Shown piece after piece: positions 53,388 to 61,801 of a DNA stretch of 64,000 nt; the stretch's first letter is position 1, and every line of letters starts with the position of its first letter. Position numbers and translations under genes: made by a program. Below the pieces are notes generated by a model. That model was not told where the DNA came from. It saw nothing but the letters and a program-made list of their open reading frames with translations, and did no database searches. This DNA comes from Georgenia faecalis (GTDB lineage: Bacteria; Actinomycetota; Actinomycetes; Actinomycetales; Actinomycetaceae). The stretch lies in NCBI RefSeq assembly GCF_003710105.1, contig NZ_CP033325.1, forward strand, positions 992,001 through 1,056,000, given 5' to 3'.

Positions 53388-53731
53388 TCGTCCTCCGTCG
53401 TCGGGGCGTCGAAGCGGGCCAGAGCGCGCCGCGCCTTCTCCTGCATGCGCCGTCGTGACTCGTTCGCCTCGTCCTCGGTACGGGACCACACGGACCGGCG
53501 GGCGAGCAGGCGAGGGGCGAGGTAGTCCACCGCCTCGGCCTCGGACGCGAAATCGAGCGGGAAGTGCTCCTGCCCGCGCTCCCAGGTGCTCACCCGGACC
53601 CCGGTCTCGGTGGTGCGCAGGAGCAGCACCCCGTCGATGCGCGGCAACGAGCGGTCCTCCGCGCGGCCGACGTCGTCCGGGTCGAGACCGGCCTCGGCCA
53701 GGCGTGCCCGGAGGTCCTCGACGGTGCTCAC
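53384..53731 (-). CDS. Candidate immunity protein for the TNT toxin (IFT-like)
   Basis: A 115-residue soluble protein directly downstream of the toxin gene, with GTGA overlap at the start and ATGA overlap at the end. It begins VEDLRARLAEAGLDPDDV, continues with a strand-rich segment (RIDGVLLLRTTETGVRVSTW) and ends in an Arg/Glu helix (ANESRRRMQEKARRALARF). Position and coupling to the toxin are those of an immunity gene; mycobacterial TNT is neutralised by IFT. Its similarity to the N-terminus of the next gene supports this. Homology to IFT is inferred, not tested. Confidence 0.72.
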   Translation of the reverse strand: MSTVEDLRARLAEAGLDPDDVGRAEDRSLPRIDGVLLLRTTETGVRVSTWERGQEHFPLDFASEAEAVDYLAPRLLARRSVWSRTEDEANESRRRMQEKARRALARFDAPTTEDE

Positions 53732-55260
53732 TCGATCTTCCTCAGGTAGCCATGCTCGATGTACCAGTCGATGGTCTCGTCGAACTTGTACTGGAGCCCG
53801 CCACCGGGCTGCTCGAACCAGGGGGCGATGGGGCCCTCGGTGACGGTGTCCGGGAGCGGGCGCAGCACCTCGTAACGGTGGTAGTCGGCTCCGACACTGC
53901 TGGGCGGCAGCGCCCGCTCGGCGTAAGGCGTGCCCTCGGGGGAGGCGTAGGACCCTCCGGGCCGGCCCAGCCGGTCGAGGACGTCGCCCGGCTCGATGGT
54001 GTTGGGCCGCGGAGGGGCGGCGAAGCCCTCGTCCGCGGGGTAGCGCCACGAGCCCGACGCGCCGTCCGCAGGGTCCCAGTAGCGGTCGTAGAACTCCTGA
54101 CGGTCGAGCGGTCCGTAGCGCTGGAGGCCGTCGGGGTAGAGGTCGGCGTCCGGCCCGGTACGCGGGACGTCCTTGCCGTCGGTCCAGCCGGGCAGGTCGT
54201 CCAGGGGGACGTGGCCGCCCACGTCGTCGAACCGGCCCAGGCCACCGGCGTCGTCGAGCCGCCCGAGGTCGCCGACGTCGTCGAGCCGGTTCCCCGTCGT
54301 CGAGAGGTCGCCGAGGGCGTCGACGACGTCGGCCGTGCCCTTGACCCCGCGGGTCGCGACGGCGCCGGCCCCAGCTGTCACGACGGCCGCCACGGCATCG
54401 GGCACGAGGTGCCCGAGCGCGCGGGCCGGGTCGTCCGCCCAGGTGTCCCAGTCGAGCACGGCCTTGCCGAGGGTCTTGCCGAACTCCGCGGGGTCCTCGC
54501 GCAGCGCCGTGACCATGTCCCCGACCTGCTCGACCCCCATCCGGTAGCGCGCGGCCATCTCCTCGGGGGTGAGGCGCCCGGTCGCGAGGGCCATCGAGTC
54601 CTGCAGGAGGCTGATCGGCGAGCCGGGCAGGGTGAGCAGGTCCCACGTCGCCTCACCCGCGCCCTGGAGGAACCCGCCGATGGCGGCGAGGCCGCTCTCC
54701 CACCAGCGCCGCTCCTCGGGGGCGGCCGCGCAACCGGCGCGGACCTCGGTGGCGCACACCTGCCCGGCGGCGTCCAGATCGGCCCGCGCGGAGGCGAGCT
54801 CCGCCAGCGCCCCGTCCCGGACCGCCCCGCCGGGGTCGGTGAACGGCAGGATCGTCAGGGTCACGTGCTCGCCCTGGGCGGCCGCCTGGGCGACCTCACG
54901 CCGGGCCTGGCTCACGTCAGCGTCGTACGCCGCGCGTGCCTGCCCGGTCACCTGCTCGCCGCGCTCGTACTCCCCGCGGGCCCACTGGGCCCGCAGCTGC
55001 GCGCTCTCCAGGGCGTCCGCGTAGGACAGGAGGGCCTGCGCGGCGGTGAGGAAGCCCGTGCCGGCGTCGCGCCACCGGTCGGGCTCGGTGTCCAGGGCGT
55101 CCCGGAACCGCTCGGCGGCCCGCCCGCTCCACCCGCCCGTGCTCACCTTGGCGAGCGCGTCCGCGGTCGAGGTGAACACCCCGGCCTTCTCCCGCGCCAG
55201 GGTGGCGCGTGCCCGGATACGTCCGGGGTCGCCGTCGATGACGAAGCTGGGCACGCTCAC
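53728..55260 (-). CDS. Type VII-secreted toxin with C-terminal TNT NAD+ glycohydrolase domain
   Basis: A 510-residue toxin. N-terminal ~130 residues form a helical T7SS-type signal domain with W44SG46 (WxG) and Y98ERGE102 (YxxxE). A middle region (about 200-320) is Ala/Gly-rich with Asp/Gly/Leu repeats near 330-365. The C-terminal ~100 residues are a TNT domain: GDVLDRLG, GTPYAERALPP, YHRYEVLRPLP, APWFEQPGGGLQY. By distance from the C-terminus H461 and Q490 match the catalytic His and Gln of CpnT TNT, with R449 and R430 as further pocket residues. NAD+ hydrolysis is the expected activity. Start GTG 55260 overlaps the upstream partner gene by GTGA. Confidence 0.87.
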   Translation of the reverse strand: MSVPSFVIDGDPGRIRARATLAREKAGVFTSTADALAKVSTGGWSGRAAERFRDALDTEPDRWRDAGTGFLTAAQALLSYADALESAQLRAQWARGEYERGEQVTGQARAAYDADVSQARREVAQAAAQGEHVTLTILPFTDPGGAVRDGALAELASARADLDAAGQVCATEVRAGCAAAPEERRWWESGLAAIGGFLQGAGEATWDLLTLPGSPISLLQDSMALATGRLTPEEMAARYRMGVEQVGDMVTALREDPAEFGKTLGKAVLDWDTWADDPARALGHLVPDAVAAVVTAGAGAVATRGVKGTADVVDALGDLSTTGNRLDDVGDLGRLDDAGGLGRFDDVGGHVPLDDLPGWTDGKDVPRTGPDADLYPDGLQRYGPLDRQEFYDRYWDPADGASGSWRYPADEGFAAPPRPNTIEPGDVLDRLGRPGGSYASPEGTPYAERALPPSSVGADYHRYEVLRPLPDTVTEGPIAPWFEQPGGGLQYKFDETIDWYIEHGYLRKIE

Positions 55261-55586
55261 CGGCCCCCGACGCGCACACCGCGCACACGTGCTGCCACCG
55301 CGGTCATCGCCTCGTGGCCGGACCGGTCGAGGTCGGCGTAGTTCATTGCCACCTTCCCCATGCGGCCGGCGAGCTCCTCGATGTCCTTGACGAGGTTGTT
55401 CATCCCGCGCTCCCACCGTCCGGTGAACTCGTCGACCGCCGACGCCACGGCGTCGCTGCCGAGGTCACCCTTGGCGGGCATGAGGTCGTTGACGTCGTCG
55501 TCCTTGAAGAGCTGGACGGTCTCGGCCGCCCCCTGGGCGGCGCGCGCGAGCGTGGGTAGGTCGACGGCGAAGTCGTACGAGGGCAT
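55257..55586 (-). CDS. EspC/WXG100-like type VII secretion partner
   Basis: A 109-residue helical hairpin protein, first gene of the toxin operon. ATG 55586 has GGAGG nine bases upstream. The turn has W58ERG61 rather than a strict WxG; the second helix is followed by Y83ADLD87, matching the YxxxD/E export motif of type VII substrates. Small partners of this kind pair with LXG/WXG-domain toxins for export. No ESX core components are in the window, so the secretion machinery must lie elsewhere. Confidence 0.82.
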   Translation of the reverse strand: MPSYDFAVDLPTLARAAQGAAETVQLFKDDDVNDLMPAKGDLGSDAVASAVDEFTGRWERGMNNLVKDIEELAGRMGKVAMNYADLDRSGHEAMTAVAARVRGVRVGGR

Positions 55587-55618
55587 CAGTCGTTCCTCCG
55601 CGTCCACAGCCAGGGGTC

Positions 55619-55638
55619 GATAACCCGCGCAGGTTATC
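55619..55638. promoter_or_regulatory. Palindrome upstream of the toxin operon
   Basis: GATAACC-CGCGCA-GGTTATC is a perfect 7-bp inverted repeat with a 6-bp spacer, 33 bp upstream of the operon start. On the minus strand its left half includes a TAACCT -10-like hexamer, so a bound regulator would block the promoter. Confidence 0.5.
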
Positions 55639-55719
55639 CGACGTCCGGCGGGCGGGACGCCGGCGCCCGCGACGGGGCCCCGGCTCGTCGGCGGACGGGC
55701 GCTGGCAGCGAAGTCGATC

Positions 55720-55725
55720 TACGCT
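55720..55725 (+). promoter_or_regulatory. -10 hexamer TACGCT, leaderless-type
   Basis: Six nt before ATG 55732, with no Shine-Dalgarno sequence. Confidence 0.45.
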
Positions 55726-55731
55726 CGAACG

Positions 55732-56388
55732 ATGAGGATCGTCATTGCTGGAGGCCACGGAAAGATCGCGCAGCACCTGGAGCGCCTGCTCGCTGCGCGC
55801 GGGGACGACGCCGTCGCGCTGATCCGGAACCCGGACCACGCCGACGAGCTCGCACGGCTCGGCGCGACGCCGGTGACGTTCGACCTGGAGTCGGGCACCT
55901 CCGAGGACCTCGTCGGGATCCTCGCGGGGGCCGACGCCGTCGTGTTCGCCGCGGGGGCGGGCGCCGGCAGCGGCGCCGCCCGCAAGCGCACGGTCGACCG
56001 GGACGGCGCCATCCTCCTCGCCGACGCAGCGGAGAAGGCCGGCGTGCGGCGCTACGTCATCGTCTCGGCGATCAACGCGGAGCGGGGCGGGGCCGGCATC
56101 GAGGACGAGGTCATGGCCGCCTACATGGAGGCGAAGAAGGAGGCGGACGACGACCTCGCCGCCCGCGACCTCGACTGGACGATCGTGCGTCCTGGAGCCC
56201 TCACGGACGCACCCGGCACCGGCCGCGTGCGCCTGGCCCACAAGACCGGGTCGGGGGAGGTCCCGCGCGAGGACGTCGCCCGGGTGCTCCTCGCGATGCT
56301 CGACGAGCCGGGCACGGCGCGGGTGACCGCCGAGCTCGTCTCCGGGGACACCGCCATCGGTGACGCGGTGGCCGCGCTCGTCCACTGA
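55732..56388 (+). CDS. NAD(P)-binding SDR-like oxidoreductase
   Basis: A 218-residue atypical short-chain dehydrogenase (NAD(P)H-binding domain family). The dinucleotide motif is IVIAGGHGKIAQHL; the downstream segment RRYVIVSAINAERG and the strand WTIVRPGALTDAPG are typical of YtfG/NmrA-like proteins, which lack the classic catalytic Tyr-Lys pair. Exact reaction unknown. It is divergent from the toxin operon and starts at a leaderless-type promoter; it precedes the rplU promoter region. Confidence 0.85.
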   Translation: MRIVIAGGHGKIAQHLERLLAARGDDAVALIRNPDHADELARLGATPVTFDLESGTSEDLVGILAGADAVVFAAGAGAGSGAARKRTVDRDGAILLADAAEKAGVRRYVIVSAINAERGGAGIEDEVMAAYMEAKKEADDDLAARDLDWTIVRPGALTDAPGTGRVRLAHKTGSGEVPREDVARVLLAMLDEPGTARVTAELVSGDTAIGDAVAALVH

Positions 56389-56452
56389 CCACCGGCCGCG
56401 GTGATGTGCGGGACACCACAGGCGTCCCGGCACCCGCGGAGCCCTGCGGCAT

Positions 56453-56481
56453 TTGCCCGTGGGACGCCCGCAGCGTAACCT
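56453..56481 (+). promoter_or_regulatory. Promoter for rplU-rpmA-obg
   Basis: TTGCCC (56453-56458) and TAACCT (56476-56481) are 17 bp apart, a clear housekeeping-sigma pattern with a leader of about 90 nt before rplU. Confidence 0.7.
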
Positions 56482-56581
56482 TGAGCGTCGGTGCGTCCCG
56501 TGGACGCGCCATCCCGTGCGCCTGACGCGCGCCCCGCGGAACGCCGCAGGGCCGGCTGCGACAGGCCCCGTTACGACAGAG

Positions 56582-56905
56582 ATGAGCAGCAACGTGGTTT
56601 ACGCGATCGTCAAGGCCGGCGGCCGACAGGAGAAGGTGTCCGTCGGCGACGTCGTCGTCATGGACCAGGTCCGCGGCGCGGTCGGGGACTCGGTCGAGCT
56701 CCGCCCCCTCATGCTCGTCGACGGCGAGAAGGTGACGACGGGCGCGGACGACCTCGCCAAGGTCACCGTCACCGCCGAGATCGTGCGCCCCGAGAAGGGG
56801 AAGAAGATCACGATCATGAAGTTCAAGAACAAGACCGGCTACCGCAAGCGCCAGGGCCACCGCCAGAAGCTGACCCGCATCAAGGTCACCGGCATCACCA
56901 ACTGA
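56582..56905 (+). CDS. rplU: 50S ribosomal protein L21
   Basis: A 107-residue protein from ATG 56582; a GTG at 56594 would give the common 103-residue form starting [18 protein letters not shown]. The core [14 protein letters not shown] at the C-terminal half is the RNA-binding segment. It is the first gene of the canonical rplU-rpmA-obg operon, behind a good promoter. Confidence 0.96.
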   Translation: MSSNVVYAIVKAGGRQEKVSVGDVVVMDQVRGAVGDSVELRPLMLVDGEKVTTGADDLAKVTVTAEIVRPEKGKKITIMKFKNKTGYRKRQGHRQKLTRIKVTGITN

Positions 56906-56968
56906 TCTCGCGGCCCGCACCGGGCCCGGTTCCTCACCCGTTCCCTTTACGACGAAAGCAGGTTCGAG

Positions 56969-57226
56969 ATGGCACACAAGAAGGGCGCCAGCTCATCCCG
57001 GAACGGCCGCGACTCCAACGCCCAGCGCCTCGGCGTCAAGCGCTTCGGTGGTCAGGTCGTCAAGGCCGGCGAGATCATCGTCCGTCAGCGCGGCACGCAC
57101 TTCCACCCCGGTGAGAACGTCGGACGCGGCAAGGACGACACCCTGTTCGCCCTCGCGGCCGGCGCCGTCGAGTTCGGTACGCGCCGCGGGCGCAAGACGG
57201 TGAACATCGTCTCTGCCGAGGTCTGA
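56969..57226 (+). CDS. rpmA: 50S ribosomal protein L27
   Basis: An 85-residue protein beginning [16 protein letters not shown], whose N-terminal tail reaches the peptidyl-transferase centre. It starts without the extra cleaved N-terminal peptide found in Firmicutes. GAAAGCAGG precedes the ATG. A strong stem-loop follows. Confidence 0.97.
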   Translation: MAHKKGASSSRNGRDSNAQRLGVKRFGGQVVKAGEIIVRQRGTHFHPGENVGRGKDDTLFALAAGAVEFGTRRGRKTVNIVSAEV

Positions 57227-57246
57227 GCACCACCCACGACGCACAG

Positions 57247-57279
57247 CGGGGGCGGCCGGCGCACAGCCGGCCGCCCCCG
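57247..57279 (+). terminator. Hairpin between rpmA and obg
   Basis: Arms 57247-57260 and 57266-57279 pair over 14 bp with loop GCACA and are followed by TTT. It probably makes read-through into obg partial, keeping ribosomal proteins in excess. Confidence 0.8.
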
Positions 57280-57346
57280 TTTCGCACGTCCGGCACCAGG
57301 CCGGGCAAAATGAGGGCGGCACCAGCCGCCCGGAGGAGGAACGATC

Positions 57347-58876
57347 ATGGCGACGTTTGTCGATCGCGTGGTCCTGCACGCCTCCGGTGGTAACGGCGGC
57401 AACGGCGTCGCGTCCATCCGGCGCGAGAAGTTCAAGCCGCTGGCCGGTCCCGACGGCGCCAACGGCGGCCGGGGCGGCGACGTCGTCCTCGTCGTCGACC
57501 CCCAGACGACGACGCTGCTCGACTTCCACCACTCGCCCCACCGCCGCGCGCCCTCGGGCACGCAGGGCATGGGCGACATGCGCATGGGCAAGAACGGGCA
57601 GGACCTCGTCCTTCCCGTGCCCGACGGCACCGTCGTCAAGACCCCGGACGGCCAGGTGATCGCGGACCTCGTCGGTGCCGGGACGCGCTTCGTCGCGGCC
57701 GCGGGAGGACGCGGCGGGCTCGGCAACGCGGCCCTGGCGTCCCCCAAGCGCAAGGCCCCGGGATTCGCGCTGCTCGGTGAGCCCGGCGAGGTCGTCGACC
57801 TGGTCCTCGAGCTCAAGACCGTGGCCGACGTCGCGCTCGTCGGCTTCCCCAGCGCGGGCAAGTCGAGCCTCATCGCGGCGATGTCCGCGGCCCGGCCGAA
57901 GATCGCCGACTACCCCTTCACCACCCTCGCGCCCAACCTCGGCGTCGTCCAGGCCGGCGAGGAGCGTTTCACCGTGGCCGACGTCCCGGGGCTCATCCCC
58001 GGCGCGAGCCAGGGCAAGGGCCTGGGCCTGGAGTTCCTCCGCCACATCGAGCGCTGCGCCCTCATCGTGCACGTCCTCGACTGCGCCACGCTGGAGCCCG
58101 GGCGCGACCCCATCAGCGACCTCGACCTCATCGAGGCCGAGCTCGCCGCCTACGCCGGCGACCTCGAGATCGACGGGGGACGCGTGCCGCTCATGGAGCG
58201 CACCCGCGTCGTCGTCCTCAACAAGGTCGACGTCCCGGAGGCGCGGGACCTCGCCGAGATGGTCCGCGGCGACCTCGAGGCGCGCGGTCTGCCGGTCTTC
58301 GAGATCTCGGCCGCCTCGCACGAGGGGCTGCGCCCGCTGACCTTCGCCCTCGCCCGCCTCGTGCGCGAGGCCCGCGAGGCGGCGCCCGTTACCGGCGTCG
58401 CGCGCATCGTCCTGCGGCCGGACGCGGTCGACGAGGCGGGGTTCACCGTCACCCCGCGCCGCCGCCACGACGGCGTCTTCTACCAGGTGCGCGGCGCCAA
58501 GCCCGAGCGCTGGGTCCGCCAGACCGACTTCACCAACGACGAGGCGGTCGGCTACCTCGCCGACCGGCTCGCCCGCCTGGGTGTCGAGGACCAGCTGTTC
58601 AAGGCCGGTGCGGTCGCCGGGGACGAGGTCGTCATCGGACCGGAGGAGGGCGGCGTGGTCTTCGACTGGGAGCCCACGATGTCCACCGGTGCCGAGCTCC
58701 TCGGGCCCCGCGGAGTCGACCTGCGCCTCGAGAACGACGCCCGGCCCACGCGCTCCGACAAGCGACGCGAGTACAAGGAGCGGATGGACGCCAAGGCGGA
58801 CGCCCGCTCCGAGCTGTGGACCGAGCGCGAGGCCCGGCACTGGACCGACCCGGCGGACGCCGACCCGCAGCCGTAG
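57347..58876 (+). CDS. obg: GTPase ObgE/CgtA
   Basis: A 509-residue ribosome-assembly GTPase. The Gly-rich Obg fold spans residues 1-158 ([16 protein letters not shown] and [10 protein letters not shown] loops), the G domain starts at GFPSAGKSS (166-174) and includes [10 protein letters not shown] and NKVD, and an OCT domain (about 345-430) precedes an Arg/Lys/Glu-rich tail. GGAGGAGGA lies before ATG 57347. Confidence 0.96.
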   Translation: MATFVDRVVLHASGGNGGNGVASIRREKFKPLAGPDGANGGRGGDVVLVVDPQTTTLLDFHHSPHRRAPSGTQGMGDMRMGKNGQDLVLPVPDGTVVKTPDGQVIADLVGAGTRFVAAAGGRGGLGNAALASPKRKAPGFALLGEPGEVVDLVLELKTVADVALVGFPSAGKSSLIAAMSAARPKIADYPFTTLAPNLGVVQAGEERFTVADVPGLIPGASQGKGLGLEFLRHIERCALIVHVLDCATLEPGRDPISDLDLIEAELAAYAGDLEIDGGRVPLMERTRVVVLNKVDVPEARDLAEMVRGDLEARGLPVFEISAASHEGLRPLTFALARLVREAREAAPVTGVARIVLRPDAVDEAGFTVTPRRRHDGVFYQVRGAKPERWVRQTDFTNDEAVGYLADRLARLGVEDQLFKAGAVAGDEVVIGPEEGGVVFDWEPTMSTGAELLGPRGVDLRLENDARPTRSDKRREYKERMDAKADARSELWTEREARHWTDPADADPQP

Positions 58877-58889
58877 GGGTCTCAGGCGA

Positions 58890-58915
58890 GGTCGGCCCGC
58901 AGGAGCAGGCCGACC
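58890..58915. terminator. Convergent hairpin between obg and the GyrI-like gene
   Basis: GGTCGGCC (58890-58897) pairs with GGCCGACC (58908-58915) across a 10-nt loop. Confidence 0.6.
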
Positions 58916-58961
58916 CCGCCGTCGAACCGGGTGCTGTGGAACGCCGCCGCCCGCGCGACCG

Positions 58962-59582
58962 CTAGCCGTCCGCGCGGGCTACCGGCTGGCGGAGGATCGT
59001 GCGGCGGCGCTCCGGGGGAGTGCGCCGGGCGTCGCTGAGGTAGATCTCGTGGTGCTTGCCCGTCATCCGCAGCCCGTGCCCGGGGATGAACCGGTGGTGC
59101 ATCTCCTCGAGCACCGGCGCCTCGTCGTCGTAGGACCCGACGTGCAGCGTCTGCACGCTGAGCCCCTCGTCGAACCGCTCGAGGCGCAGGGCGTCGAGGG
59201 CTGGGGCGCCGCCCTTACGGGTGACCGTCGTACGGGCGGTGTCGAGGTGATCGGGCGTGATCCAGTCGGGGACCATGATGAGCATCGTCCAGGACCAGCG
59301 GGACTTGTCGCGGGCGGTGGTGAACGCGGCCATGTCCGCCGACCACCACACCCCCTCGAGCGGCATCACCGCGTAGTCGCGGCCCAGCTCGCCCTTGCTG
59401 AGGAACTTCAGCGCGTACGCGACGGGGTAGATCGTGGTGAGCGCGTCCTGGTACGCCGTCGACGTGTTGGGGTCGCCGTGCCCGTCGATCATGAGGAACT
59501 GCAGGGCCGGGACCTCGACGACCGCGAACTCACCGCGCCGGGCGGTGTAGGTCGCGATCTCCTTCTTGTGGTCGGTCTTCAC
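58962..59582 (-). CDS. GyrI-like small-molecule-binding domain protein
   Basis: A 206-residue stand-alone GyrI-like/SOUL-fold protein: VVEVPALQFLMIDGHGDPNT at the start, then LEGVWWSADM, RWSWTMLIMVPDWI and HHEIYLSDARR near the end, typical of the subgroup with GxGDPN. Such domains bind hydrophobic cations or hydrolyse certain adducts. It lies on the opposite strand between obg and proB, splitting a usually continuous pair. GAGGAG precedes the ATG. Confidence 0.85.
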   Translation of the reverse strand: MKTDHKKEIATYTARRGEFAVVEVPALQFLMIDGHGDPNTSTAYQDALTTIYPVAYALKFLSKGELGRDYAVMPLEGVWWSADMAAFTTARDKSRWSWTMLIMVPDWITPDHLDTARTTVTRKGGAPALDALRLERFDEGLSVQTLHVGSYDDEAPVLEEMHHRFIPGHGLRMTGKHHEIYLSDARRTPPERRRTILRQPVARADG

Positions 59583-59730
59583 GGGTGCTCCTCACCGATC
59601 CTCTCTCGGCCCGAGTCTTGTCGAGGCTCGGCCGCGGGGGAAGGGCGCGGGGGTCAGACACGCCGGTCCTCGCGGCCCGATCGCTGGAACGGCGGCCACG
59701 GCCGCGGCCACCGTGCGGGAGGATGGGGCC

Positions 59731-60864
59731 GTGAACCCGTCGCTGCCCGGCCGCTCCGCGCTCGCGGACGCCCCTCGCGTCGTCGTGAAGATCGGGTCCT
59801 CCTCGCTCACCGGCGCCGACGGCCGCCTCGACCTCGACCGGCTCCGCGCCCTCGTCGACGTCCTCGCTGCCCGGCGCGCCCGCGGCCAGCAGGTCGTCCT
59901 CGTCTCCTCCGGTGCCATCGCCGCCGGCATCGCCCCGCTGGGCCTGCCGAGCCGGCCGCGGGACCTCGCCACGGCGCAGGCCACCGCCTCGGTGGGCCAG
60001 GGCCTCCTCGTCGCCCGGTACACGCAGGCCTTCGCCGCCCACGACCAGCGCGTCGGCCAGGTGCTTCTCACCGCGGAGGACCTCATCCGCCGCCAGCACT
60101 ACCGCAACGCGCAGCGGGCGCTCGAGCGCCTGCTCACGCTCGGCGTCGTGCCCATCGTCAACGAGAACGACACCGTCGCCACCGACGAGATCCGGTTCGG
60201 TGACAACGACCGGCTCGCCGCCCTGGTGGCGCACCTCGTGCGCGCCGACGCCCTCGTCCTCCTCACCGACGTCGACGGCCTCTACGACGGCCCGCCGTCG
60301 CGACCGGGCACCGCGCTCATCTCCGAGGTCCACGGCCCGGACGACCTCGCGGGCATCGAGGTCACCGGTCGCGGCACCACCATCGGGACCGGGGGCATGG
60401 TGACGAAGCTCGACGCCGCAGCCATCGCCACCGGCGCCGGCGTCCCGGTGGTCCTCACCGCCGCCGAGAACGCCGACCGCGCCCTCGCCGGCGAGGCTGT
60501 GGGCACGTGGTTCGCCGTGACCGGGCGCCGCACGAGCACCCGGCGGCTGTGGCTCGCCCACGCCGCGCGGACGAGCGGCCGGGTCGTCCTCGACGACGGC
60601 GCCGTCACGGCCATCACCGTGGGCAAGCGCTCCCTGCTGGCGGCCGGGATCACCGCCGTCGAGGGCGACTTCGAGCCGGGCGACCCCATCGAGCTGGCCG
60701 CGCCCGACGGCGCCGTCGTCGCCCGTGGCCTTGTCGCCTACAGCGCCGCCGAGGTGGCCACCATGCTCGGGAAGACGACCGACGAGCTGCGCGACGGGCA
60801 CGGCTGGACCGCCCCGCGCGCCGTCGTCCACCGCGACGACCTCGTCGTGGTCAAGCGCGCCTGA
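59731..60864 (+). CDS. proB: Glutamate 5-kinase
   Basis: A 377-residue amino-acid kinase of proline synthesis. VVVKIGSSSLTG is the phosphate loop, VLVSSGAIAAG and NENDTVATDEIRFGDND the substrate residues, and GIGTGGM-like TIGTGGMVTKLDAA the regulatory segment; a C-terminal PUA domain (about 285-370) is present. GTG 59731 follows GGGAGGATG. The partner gene proA is not next to it. Confidence 0.95.
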   Translation: MNPSLPGRSALADAPRVVVKIGSSSLTGADGRLDLDRLRALVDVLAARRARGQQVVLVSSGAIAAGIAPLGLPSRPRDLATAQATASVGQGLLVARYTQAFAAHDQRVGQVLLTAEDLIRRQHYRNAQRALERLLTLGVVPIVNENDTVATDEIRFGDNDRLAALVAHLVRADALVLLTDVDGLYDGPPSRPGTALISEVHGPDDLAGIEVTGRGTTIGTGGMVTKLDAAAIATGAGVPVVLTAAENADRALAGEAVGTWFAVTGRRTSTRRLWLAHAARTSGRVVLDDGAVTAITVGKRSLLAAGITAVEGDFEPGDPIELAAPDGAVVARGLVAYSAAEVATMLGKTTDELRDGHGWTAPRAVVHRDDLVVVKRA

Positions 60865-60883
60865 CCCGCCCGCGCGTCCGGCG

Positions 60884-61669
60884 TCATGCGAGCGTGACGT
60901 CGACCCCGCTCGCCCGCAGGCGGTCGACGACCTCCGGGTCGGCGCCGTCGTCGGTGATGAGGGCGTCGAGAGCCGACGTCTCGCAGATCTTGGCGAACGC
61001 CGTGATGCCCAGCTTGGTGTGGTCGGCGACGGCGACGACCCGGCGGGCGTTGGCGACCAGCGCCGCGTTCACCGCCGCCCTGCCCTCGTGGTGCGCGAAC
61101 GCCCCCGCCTCGGGGTCGAGGGCGTTGACCCCGAGGAAGAGCGTGCCGATGGAGATCTCGTCGAGGATCCCGCGGGCCAGGGGACCGGTGAGCTCGTAGG
61201 TCAGCGGCCGCATCACGCCCCCGGTGAGCACGACCCGCACGTGCCGCCGCACCGCGAGCTCGTTGGCGATGTTGACGGCGTTGGTGACGACGACGACCTC
61301 GCCGCGGGGATCATCCCGCTGCAGCTCGGGGCGCATGACCAGCTCGCGCGCCACCTCCGTCGTCGTGGTGCCGCCGTTGAGGCCGACGACGTCGCCGGGC
61401 GCCACCATGGCCGCGGCGGCGCGGGCGATCCGCTGCTTCTCGACGGCCTGGCGTGCTGTCCGGTAGCGCAGCGGGAGGTCGGAGGAGGTCGGGCTCGGCG
61501 AGGCGCCACCGCGGGTGCGCGTGATGAGCTGCTGCCGGGCCAGGTGGTCGAGGTCGCGGCGTGCGGTGGCCGCGGACACGCCCAGGCGGCGGACGATCTC
61601 GTCGACGTGGAGGTTCTCCCGCTCGACGACGAGCTCGAGCACCGCCGTGAGGCGTTCGTGGCGGTTCAT
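60884..61669 (-). CDS. DeoR-family transcriptional regulator
   Basis: A 261-residue regulator with an N-terminal DeoR HTH (RLTAVLELVVERENLHVDEI, RLGVSAATARRDLDHL) and a sugar-phosphate-sensing domain (VGLNGGTTTTEVARELV, LTGGVMRPLTYELTGPLA, DHTKLGITAFAKI). GGAGGA precedes ATG 61669. It is convergent with proB and divergent from the LLM oxidoreductase, for which it may be the local regulator. Effector unknown. Confidence 0.9.
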   Translation of the reverse strand: MNRHERLTAVLELVVERENLHVDEIVRRLGVSAATARRDLDHLARQQLITRTRGGASPSPTSSDLPLRYRTARQAVEKQRIARAAAAMVAPGDVVGLNGGTTTTEVARELVMRPELQRDDPRGEVVVVTNAVNIANELAVRRHVRVVLTGGVMRPLTYELTGPLARGILDEISIGTLFLGVNALDPEAGAFAHHEGRAAVNAALVANARRVVAVADHTKLGITAFAKICETSALDALITDDGADPEVVDRLRASGVDVTLA

Positions 61670-61801
61670 GGTCGAGTCCTCCTGCCCCCCTGGGCCGACG
61701 TCTTCCGCTCCCAGTGTGACGACGGCCGGGCCCCGGGCGCACCCGCAGAGCGCCGTCGGCGACGGCGTGCGCGGCCTGCGCGCCGGTGCCACCCTGGGGC
61801 C

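Noticed and set aside
52704..55586. Toxin region considered as prophage or transposon
   Set aside because: No integrase, transposase, inverted terminal repeats or tRNA attachment site; flanks are ordinary chromosomal genes.
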